From Saprospiraceae bacterium (lineage in GTDB: Bacteria; Bacteroidota; Bacteroidia; Chitinophagales; Saprospiraceae): 64,000 nt of DNA. Under the pieces are notes generated by a model that saw only the letters and a program-made list of their open reading frames with translations, was not told the DNA's origin and searched no databases. The translations under genes were made by a program, and so were the position numbers. Shown here in pieces: positions 38,501-47,184 of the stretch (the first letter of the stretch is position 1; the number at the start of each line of letters is the position of its first letter). The stretch spans positions 1-64,000 of the forward strand of contig JADJVK010000022.1 of assembly GCA_016710625.1 (NCBI GenBank), read 5' to 3'.

Positions 38501-41417
38501 TACTATATGTTGAACTCAAACTCAGCACTGCTGAACTACCAGAACAAATTGGACCATTAGGATTTGATAATATCGTTGGTGTAATTGCACCTCCAACAGT
38601 CACTGTTGCTGATCCTGTTCCAGAACATGCTCCGTCAGAAACAGTTACCGTAAATGTAGTAGTATTACTTACATTTTGTGAAAATGATTGAGTTGTTTGT
38701 CCTGAACTCCAAGTATAAGACAAATAACCAGCTGTTGCTGAAACATTTACAATACCCCCTGAAGGACTACAAATAAAAGTTGGATTTACTGTTACCATTG
38801 GAGTTAAACTTGATCCAACAGTAATTGTAATTGATGCGGTTGATGTACATAATCCACCATCAGAAACCGTTACAGTATAAGTAGTTGTAATACTTGGTGA
38901 AACTGTAATTGAAGGTGTTGATTCACCAGTACTCCAACTGTAAGTTACGAAAGGTCCACCATTTACAGTTAATGTAGATGAACCACTATTACAAATGGTA
39001 TTTTGTGTCGCTGAAATACTTGGCGATAATGATGAAATTGTATAAGTCAATTTTACCGGTGTACTTTCACAAGTATTCGGTTCTGAACAAGAGCTTGCTC
39101 TGCTCGTAACCCATACCATGAACATGCCAGGAGTTGCAGTATTTAATGGTGTAGAAGTTGAATTTAAAGTCAAAGTTGGTCCGCTATAAAATGGAGTTAC
39201 ACCTCCTAATGTAGGGTCAACTGAATAAAAATTAAAACATGCAGCACTAGTTTGTAATGAATCTTTTGAATCTGTTTGAGGACCTACCCAAGTTCCATTT
39301 ATTAATTGTAAACTTTGTCCTACAGGTTCAGTACCTGCTTCAGAAACTGGAATATTTTTTGAAACTATACTCTTAGCCCAACCAGATGCACCTGTAGTAA
39401 CTCCTTCATAACTTATAAATTCAATTAAATCGCTTAATTCTGGACAAGTAGCACTTTGTCTATAAAGTAAAGCCATACCATCATTAGCTCCATTTTGAAT
39501 ATTTGCTCTTAAAAAAGAGACAGCTCCATAGCCACATCCATTTTCATTATCAATTGTACCTGACAAAGAAATTGAATCATAGCCAACAGCAGCTGTTGGA
39601 GCTGAACCATTATAAAAAATAATTTTATAACAGCTTAAATCTGTACCTGCTGGTCCACCAACTTCTACAAACTCATTAACATCAGTACCTGTATTATCAT
39701 AATGAATTTCAGTTATTTTAACACTTGGCAGTTTTTGACAAATCCTTGAACCCGTTGGTGCAATTATATCAGATCCATTTTGACAAACGGTTCTATTTAA
39801 ATTTGAAATTGTTGGAGGAGCAGGTTTCATTCTAATAGTAATAATCTGTTCCCCTTGACAATCCCCCTCATTATATCCAGTTACTGTTACAACATAATCT
39901 TTATTTACTGTAACAGTAAATGTATTTCCATATGAATAAGTATCTGCATCATATCTCCATGAATAAACTTGAGCTCCACTAGCTGTAATTGTGATAGAAG
40001 TACCAGCTGCAACACAAGTATCTGGAGAAACATTTGTTGTAATATTATTAGTGCAACAACTTGTTAAACAACTTGCATTATTTACTTTACTATCTATCAA
40101 ATCCCCAGGTTGAGGACCAAAACCATATGCAAAATTAATTCCAGTTGAAACCAAATGGCAATAACTCATCACAGTTCCAGTGTTAGCTGGTGGCAATCCT
40201 GGTGCAGGTGGGCAAGTGCCTTCATTATATCCAGCATTTGTACCACAATCATCTATTTTTGTATTTGCTCCATTCCAATTACAGGCATGAGTATGAGGAC
40301 TTCCTAAATTATGACCCAATTCATGTGTACAAACTTCGACATTCCATGAAAAAGTTGGGACATTTGAAATAGTATTGGAAAGTGAACCACTTACTGCAAC
40401 TCTATAATCATAAGGGCTTCCATTATAAGTACTTACAGCATTACATAGCACATTTAGCCAAGCAACTCCGCCTCCCATACCTGGGTGTAACAAGTGAAAC
40501 ATATCACTATTCGGCATATAATTAGCTGGTAATGACCAACCAAATGATTCTAGTGCAGTAACAGTTGAAGTATAATTAAAAGTATCTGAAGCAGCTGTAT
40601 TAAAAATATAAATATCTCCAATTTTTTGATGTACATTATGTAAAGCATAAATTGCTCCCATGTTATTGGACAATGCTCTAATATAATTTGTAGCTGTAGT
40701 TGAATTAGAACCAAATCTAGTACTATACATTGGATAAGAAACTAAAAATCCAACTCGGACACATTTATTAATAGTTACATTTTGTCCCCTTAGCTCCTCA
40801 ATTAAATTAATTAATCCATCTTCTTCAGGAATCTGGTCGGCAGATGCACAAGTGAAAGGGTTTCCAATTTTTAGTTTTTGTTCCTCATAAATAATATAAG
40901 TAGGTTCAGAATTTTTAGGTTGGTTCAATAACTGGCCAATTACTATATTACCAGTTGATTTTGATGAAATAATACCATAAATATCGCCATTTCTAAAAAA
41001 TGAAATTCCCACAACTGATGTAGGGTCATTTTCAATGATACCTCTAAAACTTTTACCTGGATCTATTTTATTAATAGGTGAAGTTGCAGAATTAATTGGA
41101 ATATTTGCTTGAGTAGATTCATATAATAGTATATCAATGAATTTTCCATTATAAGGAATCTTCAAACGATAAGCTCCGTTGTGAATTTCCCAAATTTTTG
41201 AAAACTCTAAAAAATTAGATTGAACGTAAGTCGCACCGAGAACATCATTTTTTGCATCTGGGTCTTCAGCTACAATTGAGAATGGTATGATTTCTTTAAC
41301 GCCATCGCCAGTATTTTTCCAAGAATTTACTTCATTGAAAATAATGCTAGATTCTTTTTGCCCAATTATAGAAATTAAGGGCATTACTAAAAGTAATACA
41401 ATGTATAAATTTTTCAT
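32505..41417 (-). CDS. Giant secreted metzincin protease/adhesin with T9SS sorting domain
   Basis: A 2970-residue secreted protein. A signal peptide (MKNLYIVLLLVMPLISIIG) and propeptide-like region lead to a reprolysin-like zinc protease: HELGHNLGSPHTHACN (HExxHxxGxxH) at about 365-375 and the Met-turn VMSYCH near 415. Then come Cys-rich and PKD/Ig-like modules and two lamin-tail-like domains (EIHYDNTGTDVNEFVEVGG near 575; EFHYDNIGTDANEFIEVAG near 1210). Between them lie six short repeats of the type YSWSTGESTPSITVSPS. HYR/SprB-like modules with paired cysteines follow (about 1550-2550), a dockerin-like DINNDSKISTADMVELRKL near 2665, a cohesin-like beta domain (about 2770-2885), and the T9SS sorting domain (NKPNPFNQKTIIGF to TKQLIITE). 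It is exported through T9SS and anchored or released at the surface, probably for adhesion or protein degradation. Confidence 0.92.
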   Translation of the reverse strand: MKNLYIVLLLVMPLISIIGQKESSIIFNEVNSWKNTGDGVKEIIPFSIVAEDPDAKNDVLGATYVQSNFLEFSKIWEIHNGAYRLKIPYNGKFIDILLYESTQANIPINSATSPINKIDPGKSFRGIIENDPTSVVGISFFRNGDIYGIISSKSTGNIVIGQLLNQPKNSEPTYIIYEEQKLKIGNPFTCASADQIPEEDGLINLIEELRGQNVTINKCVRVGFLVSYPMYSTRFGSNSTTATNYIRALSNNMGAIYALHNVHQKIGDIYIFNTAASDTFNYTSTVTALESFGWSLPANYMPNSDMFHLLHPGMGGGVAWLNVLCNAVSTYNGSPYDYRVAVSGSLSNTISNVPTFSWNVEVCTHELGHNLGSPHTHACNWNGANTKIDDCGTNAGYNEGTCPPAPGLPPANTGTVMSYCHLVSTGINFAYGFGPQPGDLIDSKVNNASCLTSCCTNNITTNVSPDTCVAAGTSITITASGAQVYSWRYDADTYSYGNTFTVTVNKDYVVTVTGYNEGDCQGEQIITIRMKPAPPTISNLNRTVCQNGSDIIAPTGSRICQKLPSVKITEIHYDNTGTDVNEFVEVGGPAGTDLSCYKIIFYNGSAPTAAVGYDSISLSGTIDNENGCGYGAVSFLRANIQNGANDGMALLYRQSATCPELSDLIEFISYEGVTTGASGWAKSIVSKNIPVSEAGTEPVGQSLQLINGTWVGPQTDSKDSLQTSAACFNFYSVDPTLGGVTPFYSGPTLTLNSTSTPLNTATPGMFMVWVTSRASSCSEPNTCESTPVKLTYTISSLSPSISATQNTICNSGSSTLTVNGGPFVTYSWSTGESTPSITVSPSITTTYTVTVSDGGLCTSTASITITVGSSLTPMVTVNPTFICSPSGGIVNVSATAGYLSYTWSSGQTTQSFSQNVSNTTTFTVTVSDGACSGTGSATVTVGGAITPTILSNPNGPICSGSSAVLSLSSTYSTYAWSTGQSTSTITVSPTSMTTYTVTVQDAAGCIGTASITINVNPLPVPVITGNLNICQGNSTTLSTLAAYNAYSWSTGETTQSITVSPSVNTTYTVTVTDANLCTGVTAATVTVTAPPTVVVNAVPPSPVCFGTSCTFSTTPNNFTGYTWSNGATTPTITLTMTTSNTYTVTCTNANGCLSIASYQMVVNPLPAPPTILAVDNPINLCLNEIDTLKPQATPSLPTVPNVIISEFHYDNIGTDANEFIEVAGPAGTNLACYTLQLYNGNIPTAAIVYDTKVLSGLIDNEGNGYGAVDFVYPVNGIQNGPTDGIALVYVNSATCPNPTAVLQFISYEGGAITASGGYANGLNSTPIPVQEDFPVPGVGNSLQYNFGNSTWVGPNLTTNQGSLPLVPPVFKFYNTNPVPGPATAFLMDTLMPIGPTSLPISSSVAGMYMVWVTNVANGCESSPVKTVININDKPVLTAIPASQTICSNDYTNITINSTVPGTIINYLVIPTPNAVGATAGSGNSIAQRLHNGTFAPLSVTYKVYGVSPFGCKSDTISVLVTVNPNPIEDQPRHYCVCPGGSVKLIGPAGYTYLWLNGGHTLKDTTVTTEGSYKLKITNQYGCSQILTYVVDRTPDFTMVCNDLLNVSLDTNCMAVVNWDMLLEGDPLCYDGLKVKIYHKDNITVNDTLTITDIGALLTYEVYNCNYNKCWGKIKVEEKTAPVLNCRDTSFLCGSSQNPSFTGFPNGLKLGVNLTQVSNQNKYLATSGNPDKCSASTLTFIDKITDYGCPNILTRRIDRTWSAIDIYGNVTNCTQVINYRRSTLADVVMPKDYDGKPGNNPIFDVCNAAYRDSVPVATTGKPTVGLCGSIQWTVKTYKIPDCGNGYTLLRQWRLYDWCDQSVRIDTQFVRVRDITNPTLVCPTDITVTTDGLNCLSSGYFPVPVITDKCSKVSYSVSYNTGTICGTTTLLTMLPDGATVTKVNDSLYRYEGFPAGNYNFKYRAVDECGNVSECITFDIFVRDITAPVPVCRTVSQVSLGSGACGSARVDANKFDEGSWDNCGNVYFKVKRLDPKASSCENSKLLNDYVNFCCEDTVVNVLLRVYDSAPIAGTVLDNYRPVNACGSNYNDCIVRVVIEDRVSPIIQCPTNVEISCTSYDFSSPVLNADTAWFNKYFGKIVRQDCSINQNRGIVKVNGIPSQIQEGWAFDNCTVSIPQTVTSQIECGVGTITRTFRAVDKAGRQSTPCTQLIVITNQNPFFINAGHYTDSGSDLSDPCDGSERIRIGANEDFVNDLYVSPNFAPDNIIWPDKVVELSNCTGIASIGTECANTGKDAGKPRILRNDKCDLVAMNYVDEVYPIAQPACVKILRTWTVIDWCQNKPLGRKWTYTQVIKLVNKIAPDFTGNTCKNDTICQYPTDCGPDAISFCATAKDDCTPDDQLKYSYFVDLNNDGTRDFGGNTACVTISKSLGLKYGKHMITWSVEDNCGNVKTCSKTFIIKDCKKPTPVAKLLAIELMPNNCQATLEAAKLNNFSWDNCTPMFNLRFRLAKLGEYSSSMTLDQVLSLNDYVVFGAGEIGSQTVALFVIDSDNNWDFVETFVLVQSVMNPDCNTNGNTAIVSGTVQTEAKENMDNVDIKVNGISKYKTDAQGIFNLILEKNKTYNITAEKLIEPRNGVTTADLVAINKHVLAIESLNSPYKRIAADINNDSKISTADMVELRKLILFISDGFSNNTSWKLLDKNYSFTTATPEKENYPKSFTFDPLTKSVNTNNFIGVKIGDVNGSAKANNLIGYGEERNGLSFNFVSENTFVKAGETKTIELKLDQSANLAGYQFTLNFDPAQLEIINASGLKEDNFGFALLNEGALTISTNDQNNQSILLTFKAKKNLNIENGFSIGSRFTKAEAYTIGGDLANISLKFSGLVDNNNFQLFQNKPNPFNQKTIIGFILPESTNATLTIYDAVGKIHQIVNGNYTKGYNEIDIDRSKLPTAGIFTYRLTTSNNSATKQLIITE

Positions 41418-41653
41418 AAGATCATAATTCGTTTTAATAATTTCTTCATACTTTAATGAAGAAAATCAATAACATATAAATTAAATAGATAATGGATATG
41501 TTTTTTGGTTTAAAATCGTCGTAAAGATATGTTTTTTAACCTATATGGTACAAGTTTTTTGATATTAAATCAACATTAATTTTATTAAATGCCACTATAT
41601 TGGAAACCATTGTGTTAAATTTGTGCTTTATTTTTTTTAATCTTAAATATTAG

Positions 41654-42190
41654 ATGGATAAGCTAATTGTAACATCTTTATTAAAGCAGATGTTAACTCA
41701 AAATAATCAATCTGTTTATGAAATATCAACAAAAAAAAGAGTCATGTTGGTGTTTTTAAGACACTTTGGTTGTTTTTTTTGCCGTGAAACACTTGATGAA
41801 TTATCCAAATTTTTTGAAGAGTTAAGCAAAAATAATACTCAGTTAATTTTTGTTCATATGTCTGAAAATCAAGTTGCTGAACAATATTTTGTAAAGTATG
41901 GGCTAAATGATATTCAGCATGTGAGTGACAAAGAGTGTTATTACTATAATATGTTCAAACTTGGGAAAGCGACAACCAAGCAACTATTAAATTTACAATC
42001 TTTTATTCGTGGTTTCGATTCTGCTTTTATCAAAGGTCGAGGAGGAGCACTTCCAAATGAAAAGACTGGAGATGAATATCAAATGCCCGGTATTTTCATA
42101 ATTGACAATGGATTGATTACCAACCAATTTATTCACAAAACGCCTTCTGACAAACCAGATTATAATAACTTAATAAAAAGCCAGTTTTGA
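41654..42190 (+). CDS. Thioredoxin-fold AhpC/TSA-like (SelL-related) redox protein
   Basis: A 178-residue cytoplasmic protein of the peroxiredoxin-like group with a CxxC centre: HFGCFFCRETLDEL, Cys40 and Cys43. The N-terminal strand VMLVFLRHFG and the pattern to FVHMSENQVAEQYFVKYGL fit a thioredoxin fold; the later GGALPNEKTGDEYQMPGIFII is typical of the SelL-related/AhpC-TSA-like family. Likely a thiol reductase or peroxidase; substrate unknown. A TAAATTTG element at 41616-41623 lies upstream without a clear -33 element. It overlaps the following ABC exporter by 4 bases. Confidence 0.82.
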   Translation: MDKLIVTSLLKQMLTQNNQSVYEISTKKRVMLVFLRHFGCFFCRETLDELSKFFEELSKNNTQLIFVHMSENQVAEQYFVKYGLNDIQHVSDKECYYYNMFKLGKATTKQLLNLQSFIRGFDSAFIKGRGGALPNEKTGDEYQMPGIFIIDNGLITNQFIHKTPSDKPDYNNLIKSQF

Positions 42191-43884
42191 TTCATTTAAA
42201 AAAACTATTACCCTATTTTTATAAATATAAATGGAAATTTTGGTTTGGAATTTTATGTGTAGCACTTTCTAACTATTTCAAGATATTACAACCTCAGATT
42301 GTTCGTCAATCCATTGATTATGTTATTAATTCAGTTTCAAAAAATAAATTAACTGGAAATGTACAAAATTTTGATGCTCAAATACTTATAAATTTTGGTC
42401 TAACAATAGTTGGTTTGTCTTTGCTAATGGGGCTTTTTATGTATTTCATGAGACAAACCATAATTGTAATGTCAAGATGGATGGAATACGACCTAAGGAA
42501 TGACATTTTTGCCCATTATTCCAACCTAGATATTTCATTTTTCAAAAAAAATACCGTTGGAGATATTTTGTCGAGAATCACAGAAGATGTTTCAAAAGTA
42601 AGAATGGCAATTGGTCCAGCAATTTTATATTGTATAAATTTATTGACCTTATTTATTTTTGCCATATTCTCAATGTTACACATCAATAGAGAATTGACAT
42701 TCTACACCCTCCTACCCTTACCAATCCTTTCAATATCAATATATTATGTCAGCAAATTGATTAATAAAAAATCAGAAGAAATACAGAAACAACTTGCTGT
42801 TGTTACAACTATTACTCAAGAATCTTACTCTGGAATACGGATTATGAAATCATTTGTAATGGAAAAAATGATTAGTAGTTTATTTGAAGAAAGTACAGAA
42901 AAATATAGAAAAGACGCTTTGAAATTAGCAAAAGTTAATTCCGTTTTTTCTCCATTAATTCTATTACTAATAGGTTTAAGTACGATTTTGACGATATATA
43001 TTGGTGGTGTAAAAGTAATGAGTGGGGAAATAACTTATGGAAATGTCGCAGAGTTTGTAATCTATATTAATATGCTCACTTGGCCCGTTACTTCCTTGGG
43101 TTGGATTGCTTCATTGGTTCAGCAGGCAGCTGCTTCGCAAAAAAGGATTAATGAATTTCTAGACACAAAGTCTATAATAATTGATAATGAATCAAAAAAT
43201 GTTGCTTTCTCAGGCAATATTGCTTTTAAATCTGTAACTTTCACTTACCCAGAAACAAAAGTTACTGCTTTAGAAAAAATCAACTTTACCATTCAACAGG
43301 GTCAAAAAATAGCCATCATAGGTAAAACTGGGTCAGGAAAAAGCACTATTGCTGAATTATTACTAAGAACATACGATGTGGAAATTGGTGAAATCTATTT
43401 AGATGGCAAAAATCTAAAAAATTATTCTTTATCAAATATTAGAACCAACATCGCTTATGTCCCTCAAGATGTATTTTTGTTTTCGGATACTATTTACAAT
43501 AATATTGCTTTAAACAACAAACAAGTAACTTTAGAAATGGTAGAAGAAATTACCAGAAAAGTTAGTCTTTGGGAGGATATTCAGCAAATGCCAGAGAAAT
43601 TTTCTACCATAATTGGCGAAAGAGGTGTTACTTTAAGTGGTGGTCAGAAACAACGGATTGCAATAGCTAGAGCCCTTATTAAAAAACCAGATATTATAAT
43701 ACTAGATGACTGTCTTTCAGCAGTTGATACAGAAACTGAATACAATATTTTGCAATTTCTAAAAACAAGTTTAGGGTCAATAACATCAATTTTTATTACA
43801 CATCGACTGTTTCAAAGTATGAAATTTGATCAAATCATAACTTTAGAAGACGGAAAAATCCAGAAAATCGAATTCCCCAATTAA
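42187..43884 (+). CDS. ABC transporter, ATPase-permease fusion (MsbA-like)
   Basis: Half-size ABC exporter of 565 residues working as a homodimer in the inner membrane. The membrane domain spans about residues 15-315 with six helices; the nucleotide-binding domain has Walker A GKTGSGKST near 380, signature LSGGQKQR near 483, Walker B IIILDDCLSAVD near 505 and the switch His in ITHRL. The start is a TTG that overlaps the stop of the redox gene (TTGA); the next plausible start is well inside the first helix. Substrate unknown (lipid, peptide or drug). Confidence 0.92.
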   Translation: MIHLKKLLPYFYKYKWKFWFGILCVALSNYFKILQPQIVRQSIDYVINSVSKNKLTGNVQNFDAQILINFGLTIVGLSLLMGLFMYFMRQTIIVMSRWMEYDLRNDIFAHYSNLDISFFKKNTVGDILSRITEDVSKVRMAIGPAILYCINLLTLFIFAIFSMLHINRELTFYTLLPLPILSISIYYVSKLINKKSEEIQKQLAVVTTITQESYSGIRIMKSFVMEKMISSLFEESTEKYRKDALKLAKVNSVFSPLILLLIGLSTILTIYIGGVKVMSGEITYGNVAEFVIYINMLTWPVTSLGWIASLVQQAAASQKRINEFLDTKSIIIDNESKNVAFSGNIAFKSVTFTYPETKVTALEKINFTIQQGQKIAIIGKTGSGKSTIAELLLRTYDVEIGEIYLDGKNLKNYSLSNIRTNIAYVPQDVFLFSDTIYNNIALNNKQVTLEMVEEITRKVSLWEDIQQMPEKFSTIIGERGVTLSGGQKQRIAIARALIKKPDIIILDDCLSAVDTETEYNILQFLKTSLGSITSIFITHRLFQSMKFDQIITLEDGKIQKIEFPN

Positions 43885-43909
43885 AAATGCTTTTGGGAAT
43901 AATTTTTAA

Positions 43910-43996
43910 TTAAAAAATATCTTCATCGTCTTCCTCAAAATCATCTTTACCAAGCATATTTGACAATAAATCGCCGAAAGAATATTTCGATTCCAT
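43910..43996 (-). CDS. Possible 28-residue acidic small protein
   Basis: An ATG-started ORF beginning MESKYSFGDLLSNMLGK and ending in a very acidic tail (DDFEEDDEDIF). It starts 21 bases after the stop of the AAA+ ATPase gene on the same strand. The amphipathic N-terminus and acidic tail could be a short partner peptide; it could also be chance, as the length is too short to judge. No homologue is recognised. Confidence 0.3.
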   Translation of the reverse strand: MESKYSFGDLLSNMLGKDDFEEDDEDIF

Positions 43997-44017
43997 CAAT
44001 TCCTTACTAACAATATT

Positions 44018-45391
44018 TTATTCAGAAAGTCCGTGCAACACTAATTCAAGCATAAAATCAAGGTCTTTCGCATCACAATTGGTACTTTCAGCAACTTTTC
44101 TCAATCCAACTACACTCTCTAAAGTTTTTCGGTGTTCTTCATTTGTCGAATCCAATTGAACTTCAATAGAATTTCCATCACCAAACCATTCTCTCAAAAC
44201 GCCATACAAATCTTTTTCTTTTCCCTTTTTAACTTTGTCTGGATTTGGAAAATAGGCATCAAATATTTTTTTAATCGCATTTTCAATTAAAGTGTGGGCA
44301 ACAGAATCATAACCTTCTTGCTCACCCTCATATACTAACTCAACTTTCCCTACAATAGCCGGAATGATTCCCACATAATCAGACAATCTAATAGATGTTG
44401 CTTTTTCATTATTAATCAACATTCTCCTCTCTGCTGTACTCACTAAATTTTCGAAAGCAGCGATACTTAGTCTTGCAGATACCCCACTATTTTGATCCAC
44501 CAACTCACTATCTCTTGCTTCCATTACAATATATTCAATCAAATCTTTTGCAATTTCAGGAATATAAATCATAGAAATTTGATCAGCACTTAATTTAGCT
44601 TCTTGTTGTGTAATTTTTTTGGCAATCTCGATTGTAGTAGGATAATGAGTAACAATTTGGCTTTCAATCCTATCTTTCAAAGGCGTAACAATACTTCCTC
44701 TATTTGTATAATCTTCAGGATTTGCTGTGAAAACAAATTCAATATCTAATGGCAATCTCAATTTGAATCCTCTAATTTGAATATCCCCTTCTTGTAATGC
44801 ATTGAACAAAGCTACTTGAATTCTAGCTTGCAAATCAGGTAACTCGTTGATTACAAATATACTACGATTTGCTCTCGGCACTAAACCAAAATGAATTACA
44901 TTCTCATTTGAATAATGCAATTTTAAAGATGCAGCCTTTATTGGGTCAACATCACCAATCAAATCAGCAACAGTAACATCTGGAGTTGCTAATTTTTCCA
45001 CATATCTTTCTGAGCGATGCAGCCATGTAATTGGAGTATCATCCCCTTTCTCTTTTATTAATTCGATTGCAAATTTAGAAATCGGTTGGATAGGGTCATC
45101 ATTCAAATCACTTCCTTCAACTACTGGAATATATTCATCCAATAATTTTACCATTAGTCTCGCAATTCTAGTTTTTGCTTGCCCACGAAGCCCCAGAAAA
45201 AGCATATTATGTTTGGACAAAATCGCTCTTTGAACATCAGGTAGGACTGTTGAGTCATATCCAATAATGCCATCGAACAAGTTTTGTTTATTTTTAATAG
45301 ATTCAATCAAATTAGCTCTTAATTCTGTTTTGATAGATCTTGGTTGATATCCCGATAATTTTAATTCGCCTAAGGTTTTAGCTAATTTCAT
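44018..45391 (-). CDS. Magnesium chelatase ChlI/MoxR-like AAA+ ATPase
   Basis: A 457-residue AAA+ ATPase of the ChlI/sigma-54-interacting type. N-terminal helical part, then Walker A FLGLRGQAKTR at 66-75 (a GxxGxxKT variant), Walker B-like SIFVINELPDL near 178, sensor 1 FVFTANPEDYTNRGS near 210 and arginine-finger region LKDRIESQIVTHYP. The C-terminal helical lid runs to the end. In Bacteroidota such proteins usually act with a VWA-domain partner as a chaperone-like remodelling pair; here no VWA gene is adjacent. No bacteriochlorophyll genes are present, so true Mg-chelatase function is unlikely. Confidence 0.85.
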   Translation of the reverse strand: MKLAKTLGELKLSGYQPRSIKTELRANLIESIKNKQNLFDGIIGYDSTVLPDVQRAILSKHNMLFLGLRGQAKTRIARLMVKLLDEYIPVVEGSDLNDDPIQPISKFAIELIKEKGDDTPITWLHRSERYVEKLATPDVTVADLIGDVDPIKAASLKLHYSNENVIHFGLVPRANRSIFVINELPDLQARIQVALFNALQEGDIQIRGFKLRLPLDIEFVFTANPEDYTNRGSIVTPLKDRIESQIVTHYPTTIEIAKKITQQEAKLSADQISMIYIPEIAKDLIEYIVMEARDSELVDQNSGVSARLSIAAFENLVSTAERRMLINNEKATSIRLSDYVGIIPAIVGKVELVYEGEQEGYDSVAHTLIENAIKKIFDAYFPNPDKVKKGKEKDLYGVLREWFGDGNSIEVQLDSTNEEHRKTLESVVGLRKVAESTNCDAKDLDFMLELVLHGLSE

Positions 45392-45477
45392 TGTTAAAAT
45401 ATTAAGTTATGTTCAACGGCTAAAGCGGTTGAATTGTTTAAAATTAGGATTTAATACGTTAAATTATTAGGAAAAAA

Positions 45478-46479
45478 TTAGAAAATCGGACAAGGTTTGA
45501 AGGTGTTAAATTTAATTTTGGGTTTTGGTGCATAAAACAATGCAATCTCTGGACCTCCTTTCCTATTAGTTGCTTCTACAAATTTAGAATTATTGATATC
45601 ATAGGAAACACTCAACAACCAAGCATCCCATTTTAATTCTACAAATGGAATATAGGCATCTTGATTTCTTAGATGAAATCCAAGACCGACTGAAGTTCCT
45701 TCCATTGATTCAGAATGGAGATAATAACGAATCAAACCACCAGCAACCAACTCATTTTGAACTTCTTGAGTAGAATATAAGCCGTTCAATTGAAATTCAA
45801 TATTGTTGGTTAATCCAAGATTTAATGAGCTCTGATAATTAAATCTCAAGGGCATTTTTTTCGTTTTTTCGTCAAAAAAATTTATGTTTGCTTGGTTTAG
45901 ATGCCTTACAGAAGCACCAAAATTGAAAACAATATTCTTTGATATTTTTTGCAAATAGGAAACACCAGCACCTAAATCTATTGCTAACTTTTGTTTATTT
46001 GCCAAATTTTCACCATTTGGATTTATTGGATCATAATGGTCATCAATAAATTGTTTGTCAAAACTAAGCCCACTTGTAGAAAAAGCTCTTTGGACGCCAC
46101 CCAACTGAAAACCAGCAGATAAAACACTGCTGGAGCCAAGTCGAACACCATAAGAAACATTTGCAGCAAGTTCTATCCAATTCAAATGAGTATCTCCAGC
46201 TTTATCATAATGAAAAATAAAAGAAGTAGCCCAACCTCCAGGATTAATATTTCGTCCAATTTTTTTATCAAAAACAGCAGTCATTGTAGTATAGGGCAAA
46301 GGAACAGATGCCCATTGATTTCGATAAACCAAACCACATCGCCATTGGTCATCAAAATTATTTGTACTAGCGATATTATAAAAAGAAGGAATTAAATGAA
46401 ATAAGGAGTGGTGCAAATCTTGAGCACTCATGGTAAATGATAAAAAACTAAAATAGAATATGAAAAGCTTATATTTCAT
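45478..46479 (-). CDS. PorP/SprF-type outer-membrane protein
   Basis: Outer-membrane beta-barrel of the PorP/SprF family, whose members work with T9SS and with SprB-like adhesins or anchor proteins. Signal peptide MKYKLFIFYFSFLSFTMSAQ, then the family start HHSLFHLIPSFYNIAS, NQWASVPLPYTTMTAVFDKK, alternating amphipathic strands, and the C-terminal GGPEIALFYAPKPKIK ending KPCPIF. 333 residues, usual length. The upstream 840 bases are non-coding and carry a motif array at 46764-47085, which could regulate it. It may partner one of the surface proteins in the window, but that is inference. Confidence 0.88.
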   Translation of the reverse strand: MKYKLFIFYFSFLSFTMSAQDLHHSLFHLIPSFYNIASTNNFDDQWRCGLVYRNQWASVPLPYTTMTAVFDKKIGRNINPGGWATSFIFHYDKAGDTHLNWIELAANVSYGVRLGSSSVLSAGFQLGGVQRAFSTSGLSFDKQFIDDHYDPINPNGENLANKQKLAIDLGAGVSYLQKISKNIVFNFGASVRHLNQANINFFDEKTKKMPLRFNYQSSLNLGLTNNIEFQLNGLYSTQEVQNELVAGGLIRYYLHSESMEGTSVGLGFHLRNQDAYIPFVELKWDAWLLSVSYDINNSKFVEATNRKGGPEIALFYAPKPKIKFNTFKPCPIF

Positions 46480-46763
46480 CCAATCTTATTTGAATTAAAG
46501 ATACAATAGATTAGTTTAAATAAATTTATTTTTGAAAAAAATATTTTTAATTGCCTTTTGCATTATTTATTATAATCAATATTGCTGCTCACAATATTAC
46601 ATGATTTAAATACATAATCACAGCACATTCAAAGTTCGATTTTCCAATTTTCATACTTCATTCCAATATCTGGAACATATTTAATTATTTTTAATACTTA
46701 TATCATTGATTATCAATATACATTTGTTTGGCACACTTTTCCATTATTTAAGATATATGCATA

Positions 46764-47085
46764 TTTATAAAACTCAAGTAAATATTTATAACAAACATAG
46801 AAGAATATTTATAACAAAACAATAAGGAATATTTATAACAAACAATGAAAAATATTTATAACAAAACGATTAAATTTTAAAGTAAACATAATTTATAAAA
46901 TTCAATATTTAGACTTAACATTATTTATAAAATTCAACATTATGACCAAACACTATTTATAAAATTCAAAATAAATAACAAACATTTTTTTTACAAAAGG
47001 ACAATGATTAATTTATTTAACAACATTCTATTTTAACAGACACTATTTATAAAACATTAATTATCAAGTTAATTAATATTTATAA
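46764..47085. repeat. Iteron-like array of TTTATAA motifs
   Basis: Ten copies of TTTATAA, all in one orientation, at 46764, 46785, 46808, 46832, 46855, 46892, 46924, 46956, 47046 and 47079. Copies 2-5 share AATATTTATAACAAA at 23-24-base spacing. Copies 6-8 share ATTTATAAAATTCAA at 32-base spacing, and copies 9-10 are 33 apart. It fills the middle of the 838-base gap 46480-47317, which has no gene. The spacers between motifs are not conserved. Function unknown; iteron-like binding sites are one possibility. Confidence 0.7.
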
Positions 47086-47184
47086 TTCAAACATATGATA
47101 TTTAATTACTCAACACTATGAAGAAATAATATACAGTAAGTTCATAAATGTAAGTTTAGATTTTTTAAGTTAAAATGAGGTAGT

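Noticed and set aside
32505..41417. Several shorter plus-strand ORFs inside the giant gene
   Set aside because: The minus frame is continuous for 2970 codons with clear domains; the others are shadows.
41436..41465. Hairpin TTTCTTCAT/ATGAAGAAA upstream of the giant gene
   Set aside because: No T-run follows in either direction and the stem is weak, so it is not called a terminator.
44018..45391. True magnesium chelatase for chlorophyll synthesis
   Set aside because: No other chelatase subunit or pigment gene is near, and this ATPase type is widespread in non-phototrophic Bacteroidota.
46764..47085. Possible CRISPR array
   Set aside because: Repeats are too short (about 15 bases), imperfect, unequally spaced, and spacers are AT-rich with no cas genes nearby.
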